Assembly (NCBI GenBank): GCA_037976565.1
Contig: CP137680.1
Span: 12,387,804-12,451,803 of the forward strand
Source of the DNA: Mesocentrotus franciscanus
Taxonomy: Eukaryota > Echinodermata > Echinoidea > Camarodonta > Strongylocentrotidae
Direction: 5' to 3'
DNA: 64,000 bases
Shown here one piece after another: positions 1-11,900 of the stretch. Position 1 is the first letter of the stretch, and each line of letters begins with the position of its first letter. Position numbers and translations under genes: made by a program. Below the pieces are notes generated by a model. The model saw only the letters and a program-made list of their open reading frames with translations, made no database searches and had not been told where the DNA came from.

Positions 1-1491
1 TTCATTAAAAGCAACTTTGTGCAGTTAACACCCCCCCCCCCATTCCTTCATTCACCGATCAGAATGTATCATCAATAACTTCAAAATATTTTTACTTCTT
101 AATACAATCGTGGCTTGGAGGGGTTATTTCCCTAAGGAATTTAGAATTTGAATTTTGTCACTTACTGGAACATTGTTAATCTGTTTTTTTTTTATCCCAA
201 AGGATGTACCATGGATACATTTTTGAGATTTCCTATCCATCTTCTGGTTTAATCTGCGTATCTCATTTTCACTCGTTAAACAAAAAACATCCCCTTTCTT
301 CGTCGAAATAGATTTCTTTCCTGTTTAATCTTCTTCTCCGAACTTGAATCCGTAAAAACCGTGTGTCTCCACTGTTAATGGCGTGTCCGGGATGCGTCCG
401 GGATGAGCTTTGAGGAACGGTGTTAGCGAGGCTCTTTTGGGGCTTACAACTTGATACTCGCCACTCTTCGCAGGCAATCGTCGGGGAGTAATTCTATCCA
501 TTTACGCGCCCAATTATACGGAGGCGTATTAATAGATTTCTAACGCCTCCGATGCGCTCCCAAGGCCGAGATGTACGATTCGTTATATTTTTTCTGTACT
601 CCCTCGTTGGTCCAGAACCAGGGCGTCGATGAAGTCGTGAAATTTAATTCTGTTGACATTTGGCGATGAGGGAAAATGCAGGAGGACATACACGTGACGA
701 GCTCGGTTATTACACGCCGTCACCAGCTCGTCATATCACAATAGTTGAGCCCCAAACAGCGTGGATATTCGATTTCGATGTGCGCCGGCAGCCACGAAAA
801 TGTCATCATTATGAGAAAATATATCTTGTAGGTCATGCAAGGTTAGACATTGAATAAATCAAACATGTATGATCAATAATCGATTCGGAAGGACCGTCTT
901 TGAACCGTCCTTGAACCGAGTCCAGGAGAGGTAGCTTACTTTTTATTTCTAGGAAGGGGGGCAGGTAGGGGCATTCTGAGGGGAGCAGAAAGAGCTGTAA
1001 AACTTGAAGAAATATGAGATAGGAAAGAGTGTGTGAGAGTAAGTTATCGTATTTTACAGCTTTTCTTTCTTTTTATTAATTTTTTTTTATGTGAGCAAAA
1101 ATGATTGGCGCTGTGGCCAGCTTGTACGGTATGGTAACTCATTCCCTCTGAGAGCAACAGAAGCAATCAAGCAAACATTGAGATATTTCGATGAAACAAA
1201 AATGAGCCACCAGCTCATTCCACTGTCTCAAAATTCTCAAAATCTACAGATAGCATAATGGTTTGGCAAAATGAGTCAGTGACAGTACATTCAATCTATT
1301 CTGTAGAACTGTTCAAACAAAAGAAATATTGAATCTCAATTTTCATGTCTTCTGGGGGAAATTTCATTTATAATACGTTACAAATCACGTTCCCTATGCC
1401 CCGGTATTACGGAAAAGCCGATATTTTGTTGTTGTTGTTGAATTCTTACCTTACAATCTTTGATTATAAGCCCCACATCTTTGATGAAAGA

Positions 1492-1680
1492 CTAGGCGTT
1501 GTGGCGTGCGCCTGTAATCCATCTAACAGTGGAAGTTACAAACTGATTCAGCCGAGGACGCAGGTTCGAAACTGAATCGCGTCTTTCGGATGGTGACGTC
1601 AAAGGTCGGTCCCCAGACGTAAATAATCATATCTGATTGATACACGTCTGTAAAAACCCAATACACACGAAAGGAATAGC
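1492..1680 (+). mobile_element. SINE with a 7SL/Alu-like head
   Basis: Starts GTTGTGGCGTGCGCCTGTAA, very like the 7SL/Alu segment GGTGGCGCGTGCCTGTAATC, and carries a B-box-like CAGGTTCGAAACTG about 60 bases on. The tail TGATACACGTCTGTAAAAAC recurs at about 55410 in the window. Whether the head is truly 7SL-derived or a convergent pol III promoter is open. Confidence 0.5.
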
Positions 1681-1805
1681 GCTCATTGATTTTGTTCTTT
1701 AATAGTCTTCAGGATGATCAGTATCAGTTCAAATGGTGAAAGAGGTTTTTCACCCCCACCCCCAAAATGAGGGAGAGGGGAAAATATATCATATACAGAT
1801 AGGCC

Positions 1806-1900
1806 TATATATATATATATATATATATATCAAGAGAGAGAGAGAAAGAGAGAGAGGGGGAGAGAGAGAGAGAGAGAGGGGGGAGCGGGGGGTGAGAGAA
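1806..1900. repeat. (TA)n followed by (GA)n microsatellite
   Basis: An alternating TATA run of about 24 bases merges into an imperfect GAGAGA tract. It lies outside both genes and is one of the few GA-on-plus tracts in the window. Confidence 0.9.
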
Positions 1901-2243
1901 AGCGAGCAAGCGTTGGGTTCTTCGTCTTCATGATCTACACCTAAAATGTCAAAAGTCTTCAGAAATCATTCAGTGTGAATCATCTTGCGTTGAAAACGAC
2001 AAAAGAACCCTTAACCACGCATTGCGGGTTTTTTTTTCCTTCAAAAGTGAATCTAATCTTCTCCCTTTTCTCATACGACCCCATTTATTTTCTAGCATAA
2101 TTCAATTTATAAGTGCGAGCAAAATAGACGTGTGTTCTAAAAAAAAATTATTGTGCGTTTTAGCTCTTTACAACATACTTGATAAATAATTGTCCTTTTT
2201 CATTACGAAATGAATATTAGTTGTTCGTATAACAATGCAACCC

Positions 2244-2246
<3 letters not shown>

Positions 2247-2285
<39 letters not shown>
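2247..2285. repeat. (CT)n microsatellite
   Basis: A nearly pure CT dinucleotide run upstream of ALG8. Confidence 0.9.
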
Positions 2286-2694
2286 CTGTGATGGTGCAAT
2301 GATTATAATAGGCCTATTTTCTATTTCACTTAAATGTCTTTTTTTTTTTGTGGGGGGACATTGGTCTGTTGTTTTTTTTTGCCTTTAAAAAAAGAGTTGT
2401 TAAAAATGTATCAATGATGCTCACTAGGACATAGCATAAAATAATAATAATAATTATTATTATTATTACTTATACTGCGCTCAGTTTCCCATATGGCCAA
2501 ATCGCTTACAATAAATGAGTATTACATAAATACATGTAATAAGAAAAACAATCTTACAACTACAAACTGCAAAGAAGATGTGTTTTTAAAAATAGCATAG
2601 AGGCGGGGAAAATCGTGAACCAAATCTATAGAATTTGAAGTTTAGGGGACACGCGGGGTACACAAAAAAGCCTCCCCCCCCCCTTCCCTGTTAC

Positions 2695-2997
2695 CAGTGG
2701 CGGGTCCAGGGCCCAGGCCCCTCCCTAGGAAAAAAAACAGGTAAAAACACCTTTTATGTAAAAAAAAGAAGATGGGCCCCTCCTGGCGATCAAGGGGGTG
2801 GTAAAAAAAAATTGCAATTTTCGGTAGCAAAAAAAAAAAAAATGTGCTCACTACCCCCACTGAGCGAAAAATCGACCGGCACGATTTTGCTCACTACCCC
2901 ACTGAGCGGAAAATCGGCCGGCACGGTTTTCAAATTTTCGCACGAAGTGGGCCCCTTTTTCGGCCCCCTCCCTTGCCGCCGGCCGGATCCGCCCCTG
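2695..2997. mobile_element. hAT-like MITE with exact 8-bp target duplication
   Basis: Ends are CAGTGGCGGGTCCAGG and, inverted, CAGGGGCGGATCCGG. It is flanked by an exact direct repeat CCTGTTAC (2687-2694 and 2998-3005), the 8-bp duplication typical of hAT elements. About 303 bases long, no transposase. The inside has a doubled motif CTCACTACCCC-ACTGAGCG at about 2850 and 2890. ORFs of up to 127 codons across it are artefacts of the element. Confidence 0.75.
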
Positions 2998-3249
2998 CCT
3001 GTTACTGGAGAGCGATGAAAAGGAAATAATCCGTCCATAAAGAAAAAAAAACCCTTCGATATCTTCCAAGGAGACGCAATGAATAAAGCGTATTAACAGT
3101 TAATTAAAACAGATAAAAGTATTAGTAGCTTAGTATATTATGGTCCTTTTGTTTTTGAAGCTTTCAACCTCATTCGAAATTGTGGACCGATTATTGGACT
3201 TGAATCATGTTCTCCCTCATGTAACCAAAGAGGGAGACATTTCATCAAA

Positions 3250-3317
3250 ATGGCAGCCTACATCTGGGTAGTCGTGGCGTGTTTATCAACACTGAAATGT
3301 CTGCTTATTCCTTCGTA
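3250..3317 (+). CDS. ALG8: ALG8 exon 1
   Basis: Encodes residues 1-22 plus two bases of Tyr23: a hydrophobic N-terminal segment ending LKCLLIPSY, which matches the end of the first membrane helix in vertebrate ALG8. The donor is GTAAGT, phase 2. The start lies in CAAAATGGCAGC, which also resembles a YY1-type motif. Confidence 0.92.
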
Positions 3318-6300
3318 GTAAGTTTGAACAGTAAATCTTATACGATCAAATAATTTGAATATTGAATAAAATGTATCAGCTGAAATCGAGGACAATATGA
3401 ATCATGTTTAGCGGTTCAGGTTGTAGAAATCTGACCTGAGAAATTGTATGTAGTCCCGTGCGTTCTGAAAGGTGTTAGTACTATTAGTAAGGTGAATGAA
3501 GACTGATTCTTCCTTTTCTTGTTACATAGTCTATAATATGGATTCTTCTGAACGCAGGCTTAAGCCACTCCTCCAATGTACAGGGCTGTCAACTTTTGGG
3601 AACTGCTTGGAGGGAGATTTTTTTCTTTCAGGGGTGATAGACTACTAGTGAGCACGTTTTTTTTACTCAACACCCCTCCCCCCCCACCCCCCCACGAAGA
3701 ACTTACCGCATTGAGCGCTGTACAGTGAGTTTACGCCCACTCATTGGCCGAGCCGCTTGAGTGGCTTCAAATTTAAGTGAGAGAGGGCCTACTTAACTTA
3801 AGCGCAACTTAAGTTCAATGGCAAAGTCAATACGTAATATTACGTCACACCACAGAGATTTTGACATGTCATGCTTTAAACAGGTGACGCACTTCACACA
3901 TAATTACACACGAAATTGCACACATAAAATAGAAAAACCAATGAACATTTCAGAATAAATTTCCAGTTTGTACCTTAAATATGACGAAAATGAGAATTTT
4001 TCAAACTTAGGTGAAATACTTAAATTTTTAAGGACGCTGAAAAAATTGTAACAAATAGAGGGTTTGACTGAAATATCATAATTTTGGTATCGGTAAAAAC
4101 GGAAAATCGCAAGCTATCTCCTCGCACTAATATCTTATAACATAGAGCCTATGGGAGCCAGCGATAGCCAATCTAATAATAATATAATAATAATAATAAT
4201 CTTTTATAGTCCACTCCAAATTTTATTAAACCGAAAATGGAAATTCTTTGTGCCCAATTGATCGTAAGCCCGGCAGCTACTGAGCAGCGCCAGATCGACA
4301 TTGCTCTATCCCCTTATTGTTAACGCCAAACAAGGTAGCAGCGACTCCCATCTTTTAATGTCTTTTGGTATGACGCGGCCGGTGTTCGAACCCACGACCT
4401 CCTGGCTGTGAGGCGGACGCTCTACTGACTGAGCCAACACACCGGTAAAGGGCCCATGTCGGCGAGGCTAGGCGCAAAATTACGAAAATGAGACCCCTTG
4501 AGCAAAAAATTATTTGCATACGATACATACCGTATCGTATGCAAATAATTTTTTGCATACCGCTGGTTCATCCTTATTAACCGCTATCAAACAAACCACA
4601 ATGGAAAAAAGCGCGTTATTGTTCAGGTTTATTTCGGTGCAGGAGATTTTCATTTTACACGTTTGGCGGGAGTTTTTTTTGATAAACCGAGAGATTCTAC
4701 ATCGTTTGTGGGAGAGCGGAAGGGCGTGGTGGCGGGAGTATCCCACTATGAGCTGGTGGGACGGCAGGAGAATGAGTGTGGTGGTGTGAGAATCCCTCCA
4801 AATGCGGGGGGTTGACAGCCCTGCAAATAAAATGGGAGAAAATTAAAAATTATTGGTGAAGTGGATCTAAATCTACTTAATTTTAAATATGATATATAAG
4901 TCTATGAGTATGAGTGACAACCGAAGAACCCGCTGCTGAATTTCCTTTGTTGCTTCCTGTTTCGCTAGGGGCTAGCGCCTAAATTTTAAATCTCTACATG
5001 GTCAGTGCGCGCTAGCGTTCGCGAAACAGACCAAAGTTCTCCTCACCCTTCGGTTTCGCGTATGTTGCACGCAAGTGATTGATGCGGTCGCGTCGTCCGT
5101 AGTCGTATTATAACCGATTGGCCCGAGTCAGGCCACGGGAAAGACACATAGTGTCATCATGCTACACTCCCTTTAAGATTAATTTTAAACACTTCAACTG
5201 ACTTTGTATTCCGAATATCTCGAGGTAATGCATTTTAAATGTACACCTTATTTAAGTGTTGTGGAGATCTTGTTCTAAAAATAATACCATGACAATTTTA
5301 ATCTTCTTTTTGTGTGACGAATAATTAAAAATATTCAGAGACATGTATAAAAGCTGTTAGACTTTAGAATGTGATTGTGAAATTAACATATAAAAATCAA
5401 ATGAAACCTGTTGACATTGTTGTTTTGTGATGCGATTCAAAGAATTGATTCTGTGTGAAGTAAAAGAGTGACTACCTATTTTAGTGCTGTATTCTGACAT
5501 TAACAATGTCATACATAGTACAGTGCCTGTACTTTGACTTTGATTTTCCATGCCAGTTAATTAAAATGCCAAAAGGCTAAAATATTTCTTTATGCACACT
5601 GAAATTGTCACTCACCACATGAAAGTCTCAGTGAGCACCCCGAAAAAAATCAAATAGCTAAATTCCATTGACAAAAGTGTCAAGTCCGTTACGCTACTGT
5701 TTTAGCTCTGACAAGGAAATGTTTAATCTAATAATTTCACAATGTGTTTAGAGCAGAGGCTTTTGTTTATACATGTACCTAACTTAGACCCTTCAATTCA
5801 CAGACACATAGCTGCCAACCATTCCTATTTTGGAGGAATGATTTCTATTTTTTGGCTTTCAAGCTATTGTTTTGAACCCTAGATTCCTCTCTTTTTCTGA
5901 AATATTCTGTATGAAAAGTATGCAAAATAGACTGTATTCCTAAGTTGGCTTTTAGAGATTCCTAATTTTTTGCTGTGGAAGGTTGGCAGGTATGCAGACC
6001 TTTCAAACTGTTCATAGGGGTAAAAAAAAAGTCCTTGTCCGTTTTGTTTCATGACCATTACGGTTACAAAGAATCCATTTTGTCAGACTCTTTAGTTTGT
6101 TTAAAACTATCTGAAATAAGCAAAAATAGGTCTGAATGTCATGTCGTTATGCTGGAATTGACCTAATATATTATTGCTTGATACTCACCACCTGGCTACA
6201 GATCACCTCTTCTTTCTTTTTTGTTTCTTCTTTTTTTTTGGAGGGGGGAAGGGAGGCTCATCAAAATGGGGGAAAATGCAATATCACCATTCCACAAGGG

Positions 6301-8873
6301 CTTGTATGACCTCTGTCTAGAGGATAGACTGAGAAAATATTGTTTAGGAAGGATTTCATTCTCTCTCTCTCTCTCTCTCTCTCATGGCAATAAAAATGAG
6401 GAGTGATCTGAAAGCCCATGGAGTAGCAGCATTTAGATTTAAGGGAGAATCTCCATTATTCATAATTTCTAAATCCACATTCAAATATATTATGCTGACC
6501 TTGCATTTTATCAGCAGGAATATGCTTTTGAATAATTTTCACAGTTTTTGTATTAACCTTAGGTGGTGGTTTTATGTAATGTATCAATTTGCATGTATTT
6601 GTGTTAAATATAAAATTTAGTTAATCCATTATTATTACCCATGGCCCATTTGTTAGTTTTTACCTATTTCTTTATTGTTATTATTCATGTTTCTATTCTA
6701 AAGGCAATATTTTCATGGTCAATAATTTTAATAAAATTTTGTTTATCGATAGGAAGTATGAGCAATCATTTTTTAATGAGCTTTGCATTATTCATTGACT
6801 CTGTCAATTTTTGTAATTGAAATGGTTGTTTTTCTGAAATGTAGATTTCCGGCTCATTTCAAGAGGATTAAAAAGAAATAGTGAAAGATTCAGTAACCTA
6901 AATGAGTTTGAGAGGAAGCTGGTGATTAAGAAATTTGCAAAAATAGAGCAAGTAACCTTTCAAATGTTAATCTGTAAGTTATTCTTGTTCAACAATGAGA
7001 AAAAAGATTGAGAAACAAGGAGGAGATTAGGCTCTGGATGTCAACTGTTGCCTCGGGATTGCATGGTTTTGACAAGCACAGTCAAGATGCCCCTTTTCCA
7101 CACAAGATCGTGAATTAGGCATCTATAGGATACCTCCAATACTCATCAATGTTTGAATAGCCAGATGCCTCATTTGTGCAATTTTCTTTCAAAGACTCAA
7201 TTATAGTTACATGGCTATGCTCACTCGTGCATTAATGATATGATTCCAATTGCAAGAAGAATAATTTATGTTTATTTTTAGTATATATTAAAACTAAGTT
7301 TATAAATTTATATTAATGTAATGGTTACTTGAAAATCTTAAGTAGTGGCCCCTTTTTTTCTTTTTTTTCTTCTTTGAGTCTATTTTCTATTATGCCCAAT
7401 ACCAATATCATTGTAAATTTCAATGCTACTCTTCATAGCATAAGTCAGGTTATGAAAGAAACAAACCTTTCATTAAGTTAAAATAGAAAAAAGCAATGTC
7501 CTCTCACTCCTCTATAAAATATGCTACTCATTAAAACATCAAAACTTTAGAATCAATTATTTAGATGAAAAAATTAGATCAAGATCAACTTTATCTTGGT
7601 TTAAAAATCTCTGTCGTTATTTATTGAATAATTTCACAAATTTTGTGGTTACATAGGATTGGTACATTTGTGTGTATGGGGTTGTGTGTGTGCGTGTGTG
7701 TGTATGTGTGTTGATCTGTGTGATTTAGTTTCTATTATTGATTAATTTGACTCTGTATCTACTTGGTATTTGTTTTGTTGTTGTTTTCTCTCTCTCTTTC
7801 AGGTCCATTCCTCACAACCATTTGCTTTTCGTTTGGTCCTTTCCATACAGTATATTTTGTAGTGTATTTTGTATTATTGTTTGTATGTTTTTATGGTTAT
7901 GGTTAAATAAGACCCCGTTCTCACTCACTTTGAAAGTGGTCTTAGTTAGACCGCTCCAGAGGAACGGGTCTTGAGGAACGGTTTGCGAGGGTTCACACTC
8001 CGAGCAGTTTTTTATGGCTCAAACCGCTCCACGAGTCAGAGTGGTCTTGTTGCTATGGCAGCTCAGGTCAGCGGGTAAACTTTTCGCGGAATACTAAGCG
8101 TATGTACCGTAATACATGTTTCGCACGCAACGTCACTAGACCACTTCCGTTCAAAGTACGCTTCCGTTCACACTCTCACGTTAGAGCGCTCCAAACCGCT
8201 CTTAATAAGACCCGTTCCTCAAGACCACCTCCCGAGGTGGTCTTCTGGAGCGGTCCAGAAGTCCACTTCCTGGACCACTTTGACCATTCTCACTCACCTA
8301 AGAACCGCTCCTGAGGAACGGGTCTTAGTTAGACCGCTCCAACGAAGTGAATGAGAACGGGGTCTAAAATATCTTGAATCTTGACATAAATTGTTGAAAA
8401 TTCACTGTATAAAGTTACCTCAGTTTAACTGAGGGCTGCAAGCATATCAAGGTTCATGCTTACGATGTAGCCTTCCTATCTGTATAGATCATGCTTATCT
8501 TTTTCATATATGCATTAAAGCCCCACTGCACTACTTGTAGCTACTTGCTCCCTCTATAAAGCAAACAATGCCTGAGTGGTGCCCGTTGGTCCCCCATAAT
8601 CCCTTTTTCTTATGTTAATTGAGAGCTGAGTTGTTTAGATGACCACCTGTCAGTGACCACGCTTGGAGGTCTAATCCCTCCAGGCCAAACTAGTGCAGAC
8701 AGGCTTTAAGTGTTTATTTAATTTCTTGTACATTTTTTATACAATAACATGTACTGTATTGAAAAAAAAATTATCAAATGTAAATGGATTAAATCAAATC
8801 TATCTCTCAGTCACCCCTTCTGTCTGTCTGTCTTTCTATCTATCTCTATCTATTTTACTATCTATCCATCCAT

Positions 8874-8941
<68 letters not shown>

Positions 8942-11900
8942 TTTAAAACAGTATATTCTTCTGATGGTAAGCCATGGAATAAAAAAAAGTAAACGTCAAG
9001 AAAGAGAAAGAGAAATAGAGGGACACAATGTCACATGATGCTTCAACATGTGCTTCAAAATTTCTTACAGTAATATTGTATTTGGATGCTTTTAATCTGT
9101 CTAAATCCATTTATTTAAAATATTTTAAAATGTGATCTTTTTTGTCAGGGTAAAATAAAAAAAATGTCTCTCAGTTTGCCTGCTTGGCAGCTCTTTGATG
9201 GGAATTAGATTGACTGCACTCGCCTTTCATTCATAACTGTAACTTCTTTCCTCAATTAAACCTAGGTGGGAGACAGGGGTAGTTTTTTATTTGTTTTCTG
9301 TAGTGAGCTCACTGATCTTCGCATGACAGAAACTTTGCAACCAGTCTTCGTTACATTCATTTCCGCAACACCGAACATTGTTTAGCCTGCAACGTCGGGT
9401 AATCCTCCCCCTACGGGCTCGAAAAATAAAGTCGCCCCTAAAACTGGGGAAATTTTTCTTTCATCATTGGATGCAAAGATCATTTTGTCAATCCCTAGCA
9501 AAACAAGCGAATGCATCGAGCAGAGCAGCTGACACGAATCTTGTTTTTGGTGAATCTCGAAATAGGCTAGATTTATTTTGGCTGCCTCAATTTTGTTCAT
9601 GTCGCCCCTGGGGAAGAAAAACATGTCTTCTGTTCCAATTAGTAAGGTTAGACTATGTGGCAGATCATGGACTGATTTTGAATGAAATAGCGGGGACGGT
9701 GCCTTCATAATAGTTTGCTTCATTGAAAGTTAGTGTAATATGAAAGTTCATTGCAGGCAGAAGTGGTATAAGGATACATATACTTGCTTGTGAAGGTTCA
9801 AGGAGGCAATGCTGTTTTTAGGTATTTTATTGGCTTTAATGCTACTTTCTCATCACAAGGATTACACAATTTTAAGTATTTGTTATTCATCATTGCTCTG
9901 AAGTTCAGAGATCTGCTTCTGTTTAGAGCAAATGACAGGGAGAATTGTATTTTTTAGAATATATATACTGACGTGGCTACCAGTGTTCAGTTTTATCCAG
10001 TGACAACGTATTGACAGAAATCATAGTCAAACATTTGCTTCTTTTTCATTTTTTATTTGAAGAGTTTAGAAAGCAGATCACTCTCAGCAAGCATGGTAGA
10101 AGTTAATATTTTGCAACTTATCTTTTTAATACAAACCCAATCTGATGGTTATATATATATATATATATATAGCAAAAGATCAAGAAATAATTTTGGGAGT
10201 ATTTTTTTATATTTTTTTTTAATTGAGCTGTTCACTTATATTTTCTTTTGTTGTCACCTGGATGCCATCTTTGCCACAACTATACAGAAGTTTGTACTTT
10301 GTACATGCATTTATATTTTTGATGAAATCATCTGCTTCATATGTGAAACAAAAGACAGAATTTTGATTGAATTGTTTTACTTGAGATTTCAGGTTGATTA
10401 TATGTAGTTGGCTACATATAGACGTATCGGTCTTTCTCTTTAAACGAAAGTGTGGAAACTAGCATACGTGTTTCAGAGTGTACAAAGTGAAGAAACCATT
10501 CTCAATTCATGTGATGCTTCATTTTTGTGTATATTTGTGTGGAAGTACAATCATAACACAAGTAAGGTATTGTCATCTACCACTTTCTAGGTCGCTGTTA
10601 TTTTGTAATATCTCCTCTCATTTTGCCATCATATTTCTTACCCTTTGCAATAATTCATGTCTATTGCTTAAGGCAAGGCGATTATGATTGCCGAGTAACA
10701 ATGCTCTTACAAGCAAATCAGTACCTTCACGGTATCCGACATCCTAAGACTGAGTGTCGGCGTCTCGCTTCCCGTAGGGCTCCCACAAGGGCGCTTGACT
10801 GAAAGTTCATGAAAATAGCATAACGGATGAGCCAATAATTTCAGCGGGAAATATAATATATTGTAGCCCCAAGCATTGCATATTATTGGGTATATTGTCC
10901 GAGCAATTTGGTATAGATGGTGTACGTTTTCTTCCCCTATAAGATTAAACTTTTTTTTGGTCACCACAGAGGATTCAGAATGGCAGTCTTCTTTTCTCAA
11001 ATACATGCTCTACTTGGCAATAGTGCTATCGATATATTGTGGGTTTTTGTAAGTCTGAAAACATTTCTCCTATTTCCTGTGTATCAGGAGATGTGTTTTT
11101 GTTGATGGTATCATGATCAATTTAATGATCAATAGTGATCATTTGAACATTTTGATGTGCCTGTGTTTCGACATTTTCTACAAAATGAGAAGAGTTTGGC
11201 CATTGCATGAAGAAAAAGTCATCAAAAGTAGTCTGGAAAAAAAAATACTCTCAGCATTTGAGGAAAATGATATGAATTCCTACTTTATATCTTGTTTTTC
11301 CTCTTTCTGTCAAAACTTTTTAAATTCTGTTTTCATATAGTCGATCAACTGATTTTGAAGTGCATCGTAACTGGCTAGCCATCACACACAGTCTTCCCAT
11401 TTCCAAATGGTATTTTGAAGTAAGTTCATAGATTAGTAGTGAAAGATTTATGTTTAATTTATGTTTAGTTTAATGTTATTTATAGTAACATATTTCAACA
11501 TGCATGTACATGTTTTTGTTTGACATCAAAATATTAAAAACGAACAACTCTTACACTAAATTGTATAGAGTGGTGTAGAAAGAAATATTTAAAACTAACA
11601 ACACTGTACCAAAGTATATAAATGAGTGGAGAGTTTTAAGTTGCAGGGCATTTCCTGCAATTTATTGTAGAAAAAGAGAAAATTATTATAACTTCTCAAA
11701 ATGTTGTCTTCTTCTTGAAGGACACTTCGGAATGGACCCTGGATTACCCACCATTCTTTGCGTGGTTTGAGTACTTCCTGTCACAGGTCGCAGTGCTCTT
11801 TGACCCAGAGATGCTAAAGGTCAATAACCTCGGCTATGCCTCGTCGGCCACTATCCTGTTTCAGCGTCTCTCTGTCATCGTAACAGATCTTGTCCTGGCT

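Larger units (their letters stand above)
1..2694. other. Intergenic region upstream of ALG8, no gene recognised
   Basis: AT-rich with scattered homopolymers and a GC-richer patch at about 370-620. It holds a SINE (1492-1680), a TA then GA microsatellite (1806-1900), a CT microsatellite (2247-2285) and an ATT/AAT tract with a SINE-like 3' end (2437-2530). ORFs of 60-76 codons here have no recognisable domain and are not supported. Confidence 0.6.
3581..4823. mobile_element. 1.24-kb non-autonomous DNA element with nested insertions
   Basis: Inverted ends CAGGGCTGTCAACTTTTGG and, inverted from the right, CAGGGCTGTCAACCCCCCG; just inside each end, GGAGGGA appears in matching inverted positions. 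The CAGGG start is hAT-like. The flanks (CCAATGTA and CAAATAAA) would be a decayed 8-bp duplication. A tRNA-like SINE (4176-4460) and a long palindrome (4502-4554) lie inside. Confidence 0.6.
3318..11340 (+). other. ALG8: ALG8 intron 1 (8 kb)
   Basis: No exon seen. It contains the 3581-4823 inverted-repeat element with its nested SINE and hairpin, the 7911-8364 element, CT tracts at 6361-6382 and 8878-8942, a GT tract at 7681-7712 and a TA tract at 10151-10170. The rest, including 5000-6350, 6400-7680 and 8990-11340, shows no structure I can name; ORFs of 60-116 codons there have no recognisable domains. Confidence 0.7.

Noticed and set aside
2635..3069. Five overlapping ORFs on both strands, up to 127 codons
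   Set aside because: They fall on a low-complexity hAT-like MITE with G/C and A runs; an element artefact, not a gene.
4370..4450. tRNA gene on the minus strand
   Set aside because: A and B boxes are present, but the acceptor stem and anticodon arm do not form properly and a SINE body with ATT tail follows. The same reasoning applies to 31564 and 46803-46870.
8693..8992. ORFs of 65-99 codons rich in Ser/Leu over CT repeats (also 15603-15929, 16373-16582, 23377-23649, 32592-33002, 33670-33999, 35970-36179)
   Set aside because: They are translations of CT microsatellites, with no domain, no conserved start and no splice context; they lie in ALG8 introns or cross exon 6 in another frame.
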